Source: Cryptomeria japonica (taxonomy: Eukaryota; Streptophyta; Pinopsida; Cupressales; Cupressaceae). Taken from it: a DNA stretch of 64,000 nucleotides. Position numbers and translations under genes: made by a program. The notes beneath the pieces were generated by a model. The model saw only the letters and a program-made list of their open reading frames with translations. It was not told the origin of the DNA and ran no database searches. The stretch's first letter is position 1. Each line of letters starts with the position of its first letter. Of the stretch, positions 1 to 11,935 are shown piece after piece. The stretch is from positions 262,618,925 to 262,682,924 of the forward strand of contig NC_081415.1 in assembly GCF_030272615.1 (NCBI RefSeq), written 5' to 3'.

Positions 1-167
1 ATCTCATTGGGAAACTCTCTAGGTGTTAGTTGAAGCCTTCTGCTATGCAATCTGAGTCTTTGGTATCTTGTTGCATCTTATGTGTTGTAACTTTTAAAAA
101 AAAAAATTTGCACTCTATTCTTGTAATTTTGGCTTTTCCCTTCGGGGTTTCCTGGTGGGGCATTACA
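1..167 (+). mobile_element. End of a gypsy-type LTR, related to the main gypsy element but inverted
   Basis: Read on the minus strand from 167 leftward, this starts TGTAATGCCCC, then an AGGAA block and a CCCCGAAGG block, the same order as the first bases of the large gypsy LTRs at 1254 and 37470. The copy here has the opposite orientation, so its sense strand is plus and its LTR 3' end is at 167. No PBS follows at 168, so this is the outer end of a 3' LTR or a solo LTR rather than a 5' LTR. The rest lies outside the window. Similarity fades after about 60 bases, so it is a related subfamily, not a recent duplicate. Confidence 0.65.
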
Positions 168-1248
168 TAAAGGGCACATTTAAAGTAGTTCTTACTCCTA
201 CTAGTCCTCACGATGTTCCATCTGATGGGATAAGCACTTCCAGAGAGAAATCAATTCATCTCGCAGATAGAATAAATCAAGGTTGAAAAAAAAGAAATAG
301 GAAGATACACTAAGTTTTGTTTCTACTCTTCAATGACATATTTGATTAATTAACATAGTGATGCTTTCACATTTACCATTAACCGAGTTGCAATGCATAG
401 ATTTGATATTAATTGCATTTTAATACTCTTTGTGGTTTGTAATAGAAATGAGTGGATAATTACTACCATCATGCCCCTAGACGAAGCACAAAGATTCGCA
501 CGATTGGGACTGCTCCGAATAGAAAATAAGGGACATAAATTGAACCCCTATTTATTTATTTAAGAGATGATTTGAATGCAACATAAGATTGTTTCTATGT
601 GAGGGGCAAAAATTGAACCCATTTTTATTTATTTATCATATGATTTGTAAACACCATAATACTTCTATGTTCATTATCTCTTTGTATTATACCTATTTGT
701 TTTAGCTTTTATTTCAAATATTGTCTAATTTCATGGTCATTTACTGTGTCTTGTTCAATAGCTTGTATGTTGAATGTTTGCATTTATGTCTTCAAAAAAT
801 TATTACTGATTATAAATTTTTTGTTTAAGTTAGTTGGAAATAGGAAGAATGTGTGTAAGTTCTTGTAGTTGTAACCTTCTACATTTCTCACAAATATCCC
901 TCCCGTTGTAGCACACAATCAAGAAATTATCATGTATGTGATGTATCTATCTTGAAATGATATTGCACATTTTTCCTCAAATGAGTCTTTAAATTTTTAA
1001 TTTGTCGAGCTTTAAAATTGAGTGTTTTCAAGGTGACCCATTATAAAATTGTTTGTACTTCCATATTTATGTTTATTGTTCATTGCAAATAATCATTTAA
1101 CAGTATCTGTACTTACACATTAATGGTTATAGATATTAACATCAAGACGAGAATCATCAATATTGGCATGAACTTCAATATTTTGTCTCTCTGCAAGCAT
1201 TTTACAATATACTGGTTTAATTAACTATAAAAAATTGGTGCTTTGAAA
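168..1248. other. AT-rich intergenic DNA, no gene seen
   Basis: No credible coding sequence or element ends were seen. The last ~200 bases (about 1045-1248) match 42515-42715, so this is the left part of a locally duplicated block whose right part resumes at 41126 beyond the gypsy insertion. Confidence 0.6.
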
Positions 1249-3105
1249 AGCATTGTAATGCCCCGCCAGGAACCCCGAAGGAATACCCACATCAAGGGTG
1301 AAACAATTTTTTTAAAAAAGTATAAACATATTAAGTGCATTAAACACAACATGCACGATAAAACACAAGGGGAAGACTGTACACCAGAATTCCTTAAGGG
1401 TTACCAACGAAGAATTAAAAACAAAAGTTAAATTCTACAATTATGGTTAATCCAATAATCCATCAAAACTCATAGAACATATTAAGCCATAAGAAATAAC
1501 AGTTTACACCATTGAAAGATTGAAAGGATACAACAAAGTTTCTCTTGAATAAGCATTTACACATATCATAAAGGAAACTGATAAATAACATCCCAAACTT
1601 AGGATTGCATTATTCTTCCAATACATGGCTCTCAATATACATTTACAGTTACAACTTAACCAAATACAAGGTTACAAAAGTTCATTGATACAATGACCAC
1701 ATAGGTCTCCAAATAACAATAATCTCCAAACATGAGATAAAGCATGAGCCACGACCCACAAGAACACCTGCCAAGCCAATTCTCGCATGAAGGTCCGAAC
1801 AAGAACATCTGATGGGAAGTGGCACTACCACCCGACCATGTGATCGGAAGCTGGAAATCACCCCACCATGCTAGGAGATAGAAGAGGACCCTCAAGCAAG
1901 CAAAAGCATGACATGAATGACAGAACAACACGACTCCATGACAACACAATATGACTCCACAATATTCTAGGTGACTCAACATCACAAATACACAATTGAC
2001 TCGACATCACAAAACACAAGTGACTCGACATCACAAAACAAAAGTGAACCTAAAAAGAGAGTGTCATCACATAGCTTATGATGGTTACCATGGTCAGCCT
2101 CCATAGGTCCCAGCCCCCATCTTGGGTTTATCCTGGTAACCTTTCCCGAACCTTTGACTCCAACTAAGTCTCATGTGGACCCTACTAGCCTTTCGTGAAG
2201 ACAAGGTGATCGGTTTTCCATTCTAGGCCTTCTCACTACATTATGAGCCCTGTACAAGCACTAACCTATGCATGAGGTACAATATCTTATTTAATGTTAT
2301 GAACTACCCACCAAATCAATTAATTAGATTATCACTTATTATCTGACTTTCGATGGGTTATCCTGCCAACCACTTTGGGAGTGGTCCCCACTTGAAAGCC
2401 ACTCTCTCAAAGGACACCAAGCAAACATGGTCACTCCACAAGGACCCTATGGTGAAGCAGATAGCCATAACACCACTATCCAAAAACAAGTGGTCAAAAC
2501 AAGGACATACTGACTCTTGGTTAACCATAAGGCAAGGACACTACATGGTTAAGACAACAAAGTCATCATTTATCAATTGGTCAAAGGTACAAAATACGCC
2601 ACCACAGAACAACTGAGCCAAGGATGAAAAATAACACAATATAACTCTTTTGCAAGGAAAACTAATTTCACTAAGTCTGCACTCAGACAATCTTTGAGAA
2701 AATCAGCATCATAAGCACTTGCAAATTCATTGATTGAAAATTAAATAAACACTCTTTTACGACATTCACATCTATTCAATTTCTAAATCAATAGTCCATT
2801 AAGAATAAAATCCACATTAAATATTCAACCAAATAAAACATGAATTCCTAAAAGGCATTTTAATCCATTTCTAGAATATATCACAAATTTACCAATTTGA
2901 ATTACTAATTCATGCCTTGATTTCCATAAATAAATTTATTAAACCACATAAATAAAATCACTTGAAAATTACCATTCATATCTAACAATGAAACCAAATT
3001 AAAAAATATATTTCATTTTATAAAAATTATGTTCACAACACAAAGAAAGGTTGTACCGCGGAGGAAACAAGGTCACGCGGGGGCCAAGGCCAACCTGTAG
3101 TAGTG

Positions 3106-3365
3106 TTGTTGCTGAGGCAATAGGTACTAGCTATGGTAGTGTTGTTGCCACCTACCGGTCGGTAGTGCTATTGCCGCGTACCGATCGGTAGTGCTACTAC
3201 CGCCGGTAGCAGGTGCTATTGACTGGTAGCAGTCCTACTGACTGGTAGTACTACTATCGACAGGTAGTATTGCTTCTAACAAGTAGCAGTCCTACCGACC
3301 AGTAGTACTACTACCGCATAGTAGTACTACCGATCGGTAGTACTACTACCTACGAGTAATAGACA
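3106..3365. repeat. Palindromic GC-rich minisatellite inside the gypsy LTR (left copy)
   Basis: An island of imperfect repeats built from CCGACCGGTAGTACTGCTAC-like units of about 20-25 bases. Blocks such as GGTAGTACTACTACC and ACCGATCGGTAG are self-complementary, so single strands could fold into short hairpins. It contrasts sharply with the AT-rich LTR around it. A diverged version is in the other LTR at 39017-39250, so it predates the insertion. Confidence 0.85.
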
Positions 3366-4879
3366 CTACGGACCCGCGTGGTGGGTTAGCTTGCCAGGAG
3401 GTAAGGTAAAGTCAATTTTAATAAAAATTCACCCTTCCTTAGCAAATAAAATCGATTTAACATGAAAATGATTCATTCCTTGATCATTTCATGGCACACA
3501 CACACAGTGCCAAAATCCAATTACAAAGGGATATTTACCAATAAGGTAAATGGTGAAATAAAATCACACAAGAACCCAATAAATAATGATTTAGGCAACA
3601 ATAGAAGAATTCAATAGGTAGGAGAAGGGTTGAGATAAATTTCCTTACTTTCACACATAGGAAGAATTCCTTGCATCTAGCAAAAGGCAATAACCAATTT
3701 TTGGCAGCATAAACCCCGATTCTTGGGAAATTAGCTACTAGAAAGCACACAACAAACTATATCTAATTCATTCTATTCCAAATAGAAGAGGTAATTCAAG
3801 AAGTTGATTTTCAAGAACAAAAACATACAACAAATAGAGAAATGAACCATTTCTTTCCTATAAGAAATCATATGATATAAGCTTCACAAAATCAATAATA
3901 ACAGGCACTATTTCTTCCATTCCAATCATTCCACAAGAATCTATAAAGAGATTTGCATTTTTTTAACACATAGGAAGCAACTGAAATATTCAAATTTAAA
4001 TTTCAAACAAGAAGAGATTATCCAACCTTGAAGCAAACTAGCAAGCTAAATGATGGAAGAAGCCCAGTCCTTGCAAACACAATTAAATTCCAGTTCCTCT
4101 TTCAGAATGGTTTTCCAAATTTCTCTTCCAAAAATTCTGCCTCCTCTTCCTATGAATTTCTAGGAATATATGGGGAAAATAATTCCAACCTAAACTTTCT
4201 AGGTTAAAAGTTTCCTCCACCAATCGGATTAAATTATTTAAAAAGTAAAAAAAATCAGATTTACTCTTTTTTTGAAAAACAATTCTTTTCCAATAAATAA
4301 AATACAAAAGTTAAATGGAAAGGTAAAAAAGAAAAGATTTTATTTATATTTTCTATTTTCCATATTAGTTTCTTTCAACATAAGCATTTAACATTTAAAT
4401 GGAAAGGCAAATACTTATTTCCTTTTCACAATATAATGATACAACTATTCACAATGAAATAAGCCAATTTAACCATTTAATGCTAGCAACTCATTAGTTT
4501 AATTAAATCAATAGACTTAAGAGCATATTAATCAACTAATTATGCCAACATAAAAATAGCATCATCTACTCAATTAAATAACCATTTAAATAAATGGAAA
4601 CACACACAACGAAGGATGAATCAAATGAAGAATCACAAATGACCAAAGGAAAGCACTATGACTCGCATACCGACTAGACGGAAAAGACAACCGACTGACA
4701 ACACTCACACGAGTGTAACTGTGGGTCAAGTTAGGGTCCAACAACTATCTCCTCCACTCCCATCGGACATATAAGGCATGCTCATACCTGTGAAGTTAGG
4801 TGCAGTCGATACCCCATACCTACCCGGTACTAGTACCTGCAATGTCCTTTACCATAGAATCCAAACGTACATATAGACA

Positions 4880-4934
4880 AATATATATATATATATATAT
4901 ATATATCTATATATATATATATATATATATATAT

Positions 4935-5022
<88 letters not shown>
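4880..5022. repeat. (AT)n microsatellite in the left gypsy LTR
   Basis: About 140 bases of nearly pure AT dinucleotide with a few AGAT/CTAT interruptions. The matching place in the other LTR (about 40771-40790) has only about seven AT units, so this tract expanded after the two LTRs separated. All poly-Tyr-Ile reading frames here are artefacts. Confidence 0.97.
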
Positions 5023-5028
<6 letters not shown>

Positions 5029-5356
5029 GACATGCACACCAATGAAGGAGAGTCATGCCGTTCCCTATCTCACCGGAGTGAGTGATGGAAAATCATCCCC
5101 TCACATCCCAATACACTTGCAAACACACAACATATAAATAACGCATCACACATATAAGGTAAGAGTGTCAGTCCATGATAATGATCCATAAAATAACATT
5201 AATCATAAGCACTAAGATACTTCATAAAATCATACACCACAAATCCAAACAAAGCATGAAATAACATCACATAAAATATGAATCAATATACAATAATGTT
5301 CCACTGAAGTCAATCAAAAACATACAAAAAGAGTCTGATCAAGGAGGGGTACTACA

Positions 5357-5370
5357 TCCTCCCCCCCAAG
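5357..5370 (-). promoter_or_regulatory. Polypurine tract of the gypsy element
   Basis: On the minus strand this reads as a G/A run of about 14 bases (CTTGGGGGGGAGGA) immediately before the 3' LTR. That is the expected position for the plus-strand DNA primer of an LTR retrotransposon. Confidence 0.8.
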
Positions 5371-5391
5371 CCTAGGCTTACTCCTAGAAGC

Positions 5392-8300
5392 CTAAAACAA
5401 ATAAGAATAAAGCTCTCTCATCATCGTTGCATCCTCCCATGTCGTTGAGGTCTGATCACTTGGGTCCCAAAGGACCCTTACCTGTTCGATGGTATGACCC
5501 CTGAGGGTCAAATCCCGATGCTGAAGAATGCACACGAGCTCCATGGAAAGTTGTTCGTCCTCGACCTGCAAAGCATTCCAATCAAGAACATGGGTCACAT
5601 CAAGATGATAAGGTCAAAGAACAGAAACATAAAAGACATCGTGGATGTGGGATAGACTCAGTGACAAGGCAAGACAGTAGGTGACAGGTCCTATCCTCTC
5701 AAGGATCTCAAAAGGGCCTACAAAACGAGGTACCAACATAGAACCCTTTCCATAACGGATCATACTCTCTCATAGATGCACTCTCAATAACACACGGTCA
5801 CCAACAGAAAAATGACGATATACTCTATGGGCATTGATATACTTCTTCTGCCTATCCTGAGTAGCAACCAAATGCCCACGAACCTGCTCAACCTACTGCT
5901 CCATCTCATGAAGCAAATCTGGTCCTAAACACACCCTATCTAATAAACCGATCCCAACTCAAATGAGTATAATAAGGATGACCATACAATGCTTGGAAGG
6001 GAGACATGCTTATAGAGCTATGATATGCATTTTTATAAGAAAACTCCACAAGGCAAAGATATTCCTCCGAGCGTGACTGCTGGTCCATAACATACATGCG
6101 AAGCATGTCCTCCAAAACCTGATTTGCACGCTTAATCTGATCATTGATCTATAGATGATAAGATGAAGTGAAGTTCAACTAGGTTCCCAAAGCATGCTAA
6201 AGTGAGGTCCACAAGGATGAAGTAAAGACAGGGTCACATTTCATACCAGCCCAATGATATATCTGTCTAAGATCTGCATGCATCTTCTTCACACCAGGGC
6301 CTATCGAATAAGGTGCATTATGGGCCTCAGTCATGATCAAAATGTGAAGACCCTCCAAAGGAGGTACATAGATCCATCCAAGATTTCAAAGAAGACCATC
6401 TGACTCAAGAGTATATACAAAATATCTACCCTCCAATGGTCTTCCAGACTCTGCCATGTCTCTAACATCCTAATACCAGGTGTTCTGAGGAAGAACTCCA
6501 AGAATTCTCTCACTCAAGTCCACACCAAGGGACAATGCTGCAACCACATGCCGCCTACGGCTCAAAGAAACTACCACTATATTCTCTTTCCCTTGAATAT
6601 AACAAACCTCAAAATCATACTCGCAGAGGAATTCTATCCATCTTCGCTGTCAAGCATTCAAGTTTGGCTATGTGAAAATATACTACAAACTATGCTGATC
6701 ACTATGCAGCTCAAATCGACACCCCAACAGGAAATGTCTCCATCTAACTAATGCATGCACTATTGCTACCAACTCCAAGTCATGAACTAGATAGTTCAAC
6801 TCATGATCCTTGAGTTTGCAAAACTCATAGGCAACCACATGTCCATCCTTCATAAGCATCGCACCTATACCTTCTAAAGAGGCATCTGTTCATACCATGA
6901 AATCTCTGGATGGATCAGGAACTGCCAAAATTGGAGCACTAACAAGGATTTCCTTCAAGGTATGAAAAGATAATTTTCACTACTCTGACAAAACAAACTT
7001 CTTTCCTTTCCTTTGGAGAGAAGTGATCGAGTGGCCTATCCAAGAAAAGCTCTGCATAAAGTGATGGTAATATCCGGCCAAACCCATGAAACTTAGAACC
7101 TCAGAAACATCGGTTGGCACTGGCCAATCAACCATGGCTTGGGTCTTAGAAGGATCCATGGATACACCTTCTCCCAAAACTATATGACCAAGATAGCTCA
7201 CCTCTGATTGGAAGAAATGACACTTCACTAAATTTGCAAAGAGTTGATTCCCCCTCAAGTACTGCAATACCTGACGCAAGTGACCCTCATGCTCTTCCAT
7301 AGATCTAGAATAAATCAATATGTCATCGAAGAACACAAGAACAAAATGGTCAAGTTAGGTGCGAAAAACCCCATTCATAAGACTTGTGAACACTAAAGGT
7401 GCATTCGTTAACCCAAATGGCACCACTGTGAACTCATATTGACCATAATGAGTACAAAATGTCGTCCTATGAACATTTGCCTCATGAATGCACAACTGAT
7501 GATACCCAAATTTCAAATCTATCTTAGAGAACACCTTGGCTCCCTTCACCTGATCAAAAAGATCATCTATCTGAGGCAATGGATATCGATTTCAGATGGT
7601 TACCTTATTCAACTATCGGTAATCAATGCATAACCAAAGAGAACCATCCTTCTTCTTAACAAAGATAACCAACACACCCCAAGGAGAAACACTGGGATGA
7701 ATGAAGCCCTTGGCCAACAATTCCTCAACCTATAAATTTAACTCACTCAACTCTTGAGTAGTCATCTGATATGGTGCTCTTGAAATAGGTTCCATACTAG
7801 GAACCAAGTCAATACAAAAATCTATGTCTCGCTTTAGAGGCATACCGGGAATATCCAAAGGAAACACATTAGAATACTCTCAAAGAATAGGGTGACCATC
7901 AAGAGTGATTTCTCGACTCTCTTCCTCATCCACATCCTCAAGAGAAACTGCAAAAATCTGACAGCCTTGATGCATGCACCACCTAAGTTGCATCGTGGAT
8001 ATCATATGTAAGGATATCAATCGCTAAACTTCAACAATCCCCACTCTCGTGCCATGGTCATCTAAACACTCTACTGTCTTTAGACGATAGTCTACACGAG
8101 CGCTGTGAGATGTTAACCAATCCATCCCCAACACAACTCCATAGAACCCCAAAGGAATGAATCAAATCTCAACTGAAGTGACAAAGGGTCCTAGGTTCAA
8201 CTCACAACTAGGAATGAAGGCATCTACAAACACACACACACCGGTAGCCAACTATACTTGCCACCTATCCACCTTCTTAGCAAATGTGAGCCCGCACTAC

Positions 8301-8503
8301 TCCATAATGGATGAAGAAATAAAAGAATCTGAAGCACTAGAATCAAAAAGTACAGAGATAGGGATACCACACAACACACCTATAGTCTCAATCACAGTAC
8401 TCTGATGCTCAGCCTGGCGGTCATCCACCACTGTAAATACTCTATGGGATCTACCTGCTTCTCCCATTGTCAGCTCTGATGCGGCTAGCCTTTGACTACC
8501 CAT
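5392..8503 (-). pseudogene. Gypsy chromovirus pol remnant: protease, RT, RNase H, integrase, chromodomain-like tail
   Basis: Degraded pol read from high to low coordinate. Protease lies near 8380 with VLFDSSASDSFIS, where the usual DSGAS has become DSSAS. RT spans about 7900-6980, with [11 protein letters not shown] at about 7520, [10 protein letters not shown] at about 7410, and the catalytic FFDDILIYS at 7336-7310; the RNase H region follows. The integrase zinc-binding start (GVKKMHADLRQIYHWAGMK) is at about 6300-6240. It then joins directly to DPVFTS, so roughly 90-100 residues carrying the first catalytic Asp appear deleted; conserved integrase text resumes (MSPFQALYG). The last ~45 residues before 5392 (VRVLWDPSD...TTWED) resemble the chromodomain-like C-terminus of chromoviruses. 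Several stops and at least one frame change make it non-functional. Confidence 0.9.
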
Positions 8504-9110
8504 TTGGTGAGGATGCTGAGGGCACTAAGCTGCTTTTTGGCCAAACTAACCATAGGAGAAACAAGATCCTCTAACATGTCCTCTACTCCTAGACGGCCCA
8601 CTGAACTGTTGAAAGCTTTCCCCACTAGGGGCCTAAGATGCACCCTGAGAGGTCTGCCCTGGAAAAGGTCTAACTATTCCTCTGCCAGTTCTTGCTCTTC
8701 TAAAACTTAGAATTGCCACCCTGAAACTACTTTGGTCTTAGTGGTTGTTGCTGCTGACCACCCTTAGCGGGTTCCTGAAGACCCCTAAAAGGTGCAACAG
8801 TTTGGGATTGGTTCCGTCTCCCTCTAGACCCACTAAAAGGATCACTCCCGATCTAAAATCTAGAATGGCCGCCATGAGCATGGCTAAGGTTCTACTCCAC
8901 CAACCTGGCTTTCACCACAACTACGTCTACTAAAGCAGGCTCAAAAACTCTCACTCCTCCACTGATGCAGTCGTTAAGACCCCTCAAGAAGTGTTGAACA
9001 AGCATAGCCTCATCATTGTTGATCCCGACATACTGTTTGAGCTCATAGAACTCATGCTCAAACTAATCTATTGACAACCCAAACTTGCACAGAGTATAGA
9101 ACTCAACTAC

Positions 9111-9464
9111 TCATGACTGCCTCCATTGGGGTGAGAGAAATCGTGCCCTGAATCTCTCCAGAAATATCTCCCATGACACAGTGTTAATTCTCACACCAAT
9201 CCTCTCCTCCTCTAACTGCCACCAAATAGATGCAAAACTCTCAAGACACATGATGGCGCATCTCACCTTGGTGTTGCTACCATATGGATACATGGCGAAA
9301 CACTGATCTAAACTGATGAGCCAAGTCTTTGCCTCGAGACCGGTACCTTTGCCATCAAAGAAAGGAGGATTGGACCTCATCAAGTCCCTCATGTGCCCCA
9401 TGTTAGCTGGATCCTGGCCCAATGGGACCTCTCTCCCTCTAGGAGATCTCTCTCTCTCTCTCTC
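9111..9464 (-). pseudogene. Gypsy gag, downstream part (broken by CACTA insertion)
   Basis: The minus-strand frame encodes a retrotransposon gag core: a PPFFDGKGTGLEAKTWL block, then FAMYPYGSNTKVRCAIMCL, then ASIWWQLEEERIG and a FLERFRARF segment. The reading frame runs across 9465 only by chance; sequence above 9464 is CACTA terminus. The upstream part of gag resumes at 37026 and continues to the start codon at 37316. The Arg/Glu-rich CT microsatellite immediately before the break is the CACTA target. Confidence 0.88.
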
Positions 9465-9700
9465 CACTAATACATTTGGACTAGATTTCCGACTGAGGTT
9501 TCTGACGGAGAAGGTATATTGTGGCCAAATTTGATTTTTTTTGAAAAAATGCCCGCATTCTTCGTAATTCCGATGAAAATTTCCCATTTGGTTTCAACGA
9601 AGAAGACATTAGCAATGAGAATTTTCTTTTTTCCAAAAAAGTTCTCGAGTTCATCGTAATTCCGACGACAACGGCCATTATAAGTTAAAAAAAGAAGAAG
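9465..9700 (+). repeat. Left TIR and subterminal region of CACTA copy 1
   Basis: The terminal CACTAATACATTTGG is followed by short degenerate subterminal words (TTCCGAC, CTGACGGAG, ATTCCGATG, ATTCCGACGAC). Such repeats are where TNPA-like proteins bind in En/Spm elements. The first ~75 bases also match the left end of copy 2 at 60656. Confidence 0.88.
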
Positions 9701-9990
9701 AGGGGAATTCATTTGTATTTCAAATTTCCCACGTAGGCGTCTGTGGTGACTTCAACCCCCAAGAACATCAAACTCGTGTCGAAGGCATTTGTGGCATTGC
9801 TTGCAATCCCGCGCAAGAGGTAGATTCAAATTGCCCAACTTTTTAATTTCATGTTGCAAAAAATATACATGTGGTGGTTAATTGTCCTAGTTTAATCTTG
9901 TAAAACCATAGAACTGTGATTGAGGAGTGAGCGTTCAATTTTGTAGAAGCAATCCCTTCCTCCCATATATGCATGTGTTGATTGTTCACA

Positions 9991-10620
9991 TGAGATAACA
10001 TCTCTTTGCGGCATTGTATCAAACAATTCAAGAGCCTTGTCCATGTTTCCCCATTTTGCATTCATGTCAAGCAGGGCATTTGCAAGTACAACACCTAACA
10101 AAATTCCTCTATCAGTTATGCTTTGATGGATGTCCATACCCTGTTCCAAAGCTCCCATTTTTGCACATGCAGGGAGGATGCTGGCAAAGGTTGTGGAATT
10201 TAGCTTTATGCCTTCCAATTTCATTTGCTTGAAAGTGTCTAAAGCCTTTTCAACAAAACCATTTTGTGCATATCCAGCAATCGTTGTAGTCCATGAGACA
10301 ACATTTCTTTCAGGTATTCTATCAAAAAGTTCACATGCCTTGTCTATGCTTCCACATTTTGCATACATGTCTACTAGGGCAGTTGCAACTACAACATCTG
10401 AAGAAATTCCTCTATCCTTTATGCTTCGATGAATGTCCATACCCTATTCCAAATCTCCCATTTTGGCATAGGCGGGGAGGATAGTAGCAAAGGTCGTGGA
10501 ATTTGTCTTTACACCTGCCGATTGCATTTGCTTGAAAGTTTCTAAAGCCTTCTCAACAAATTCATTTTGTGCATATCCGACAATCATTGCAGTTCAGGAA
10601 ACCACATCTCTTTGAGGCAT
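9991..10620 (-). pseudogene. Captured PPR (PLS-class) gene fragment
   Basis: About 210 codons in one frame from 10620 down to 9991, encoding two consecutive PLS-type pentatricopeptide periods. Repeated landmarks are MPQRDVVS at 10620, ALVDMYAKCGSIDKACELFD, NVVSWTTTIAGYAQNGFVEKAL, TFASILPACAKMGALEQGMDIH, and MPQRDVIS at the end. PPR proteins bind RNA in organelles. This piece has no start or targeting sequence and stops matching right after the second MPQRDVIS, so its two ends fall at the same point of the repeat. Two in-frame stops lie in the upstream period (a TGA where TGG is expected and a TAG where CAG is expected). It lies inside the CACTA element and opposite to the transposase, so it is most likely captured host sequence. 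Confidence 0.88.
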
Positions 10621-11669
10621 ACAAATAAGTGAATTTGATATTCAAAACTATCTACAATGAATTCAATTCTTGTCCATTAGTCATTTATGTTTGCAATAAG
10701 CATCTTTCTTTGTTTTTCTTAATCTTTATTCATAGTTATGTGCATGTTTCACCTTCTATAATTAGGATATCAATTGCTATGGCTGAACAGTAGCATGATG
10801 TTTGTGTTGTGGTATAGATGCATGGAAACATAATTATGGGATTGTTATATTATAGAGATCATAAATCTAGATATCACATATTAGTTCTAGCTCTTCTTGG
10901 ATTGAGTCTAAAGTTGACAATGGACATACAGTCATAAAGCCATTATTTGCCGATCTATCCATTTCTAGTAAAGACAATTGAGAAAGTCATTTTGATATTG
11001 AGAGTTTCTTATATGTTTACCTATTGATCATTACTAAGCCATAATATTTAGGTCTATTTATCTCTCTTGCAAAACCTCTGTAAGTGTCCTAGATTGTCCC
11101 TACTACTCACTCTTCAATGAAATAGTGTTCTAAAGATTTGTTGCACAAGATGGTATTGAACGTATCAACACGGCTAGCATGGAAGGCATGTTCAAGCTTC
11201 CACTTGTACAACTTACAACAAATGATTTGTTGACAGAAGAAATTCTTGAAATAGGGATACAATCGAAAGACAAGTAAGTACATACAAACCTCCTTAGTTG
11301 AAAGTAAAATTTGTGTATAAAAAGAGTGCATTGAATCCCAATCCATAAACACAATAGAGATATCGATGGAGACTTAATTGGATGTAGCATGTCACACCAA
11401 AGTTTTTAGAGTATGCTAAGCTAGTACATAATGTTTCCTAAAGCCACATTAGTATTTTACCCAGATCATTATCTACCAAAACTAACTATAGTAATCCTTT
11501 TGAGGATTCATTTCATGGTGCTAGATCTTCATTTAGTTCCACTTCTTGTTGGAGAAAAGAAAAATTATTTCTTGAGGTAGATGAATATCCCATCAACAAA
11601 GGACAAGACCCTTTCTAGAATATAACAAATTCTACTCCAACAAAAGATCATGGGGGTTTTTCTAGAGAT
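10621..11669. other. AT-rich CACTA interior, no gene seen
   Basis: Short open frames (for example 11107-11352 minus, 11130-11390 minus) have no recognisable motif and overlap one another. No terminal repeats or splice-consistent coding blocks were found. Confidence 0.5.
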
Positions 11670-11880
11670 ATTGAATAAGAGATAGACTTCTACTGCTGCA
11701 TTAAAAGCATTGGCATGTTCTTCATTTATTGACATAAACTCTCTGTGACACCACCACAACCAACAAAGGTGTAAAAAGTTGTTTCAATGTATGGATTTTT
11801 AGGATTGTCCTTTGAGAAAATAGAATTAAAGTATGGAAGTATGATCTGCCAGCTCCTGAGGGAATCTTGATGAAAAATAA
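11670..11880 (-). pseudogene. CWC22: Inverted CWC22 C-terminal (MA3 region) fragment
   Basis: Read on the minus strand, this matches the plus-strand CWC22 pseudogene around 13360-13600. The shared order is the GGAGTTGGCAGA block, then TTTCTCAAAGGACAATCC, then GAGAGTTTA, then TGAAGAA.ATGCCAA and TAATGCAGCAG. The protein shows FSKDNPKNP and GGVTESL, then a frameshift into REFMSINEEHANAF. About 60 bases present in the plus copy are missing here. The fragment ends head-to-head with the start of the larger copy, about 55 bases away. It is a second, more diverged piece of the same gene, not a shadow frame. Confidence 0.8.
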
Positions 11881-11935
11881 CTGTAAAATATTTGGGAGAG
11901 CTTATATGCAAAAACTCATGCTTCCTGATGGGTTT

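Larger units (their letters stand above)
1254..5356 (-). repeat. 3' LTR of the gypsy element (left copy)
   Basis: About 4.1 kb, plus strand beginning TGTAATGCCCC and ending TACTACA. It aligns along its length with 37470-41120, with mostly C/T and G/A differences at roughly 5% in the parts compared by eye. It is longer than its partner because it keeps a segment around 2570-2800 that the right LTR lacks (the right copy jumps directly between matching bases near 38744) and because its AT microsatellite is expanded. Weak ORFs inside it (for example 2353-2616, 1656-1985, 4083-4307) have no family resemblance and are LTR sequence. Confidence 0.93.

Noticed and set aside
3106-3365. Could be read as a CRISPR-like array because of short spaced repeats
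   Set aside because: Units are contiguous, imperfect and palindromic without unique spacers; this is a eukaryotic LTR minisatellite.
4800-5042. Three overlapping poly-Tyr-Ile reading frames on both strands
   Set aside because: They are translations of the AT microsatellite in an LTR; the other LTR lacks them.
9316-9587. Long minus frame appearing to fuse a novel N-terminus to gag
   Set aside because: The part above 9464 is the CACTA terminus read through by chance; the true gag start is at 37316.
10014-10484. Plus-strand open frames over the PPR fragment
   Set aside because: They are antisense shadows of the repeated PPR coding strand.
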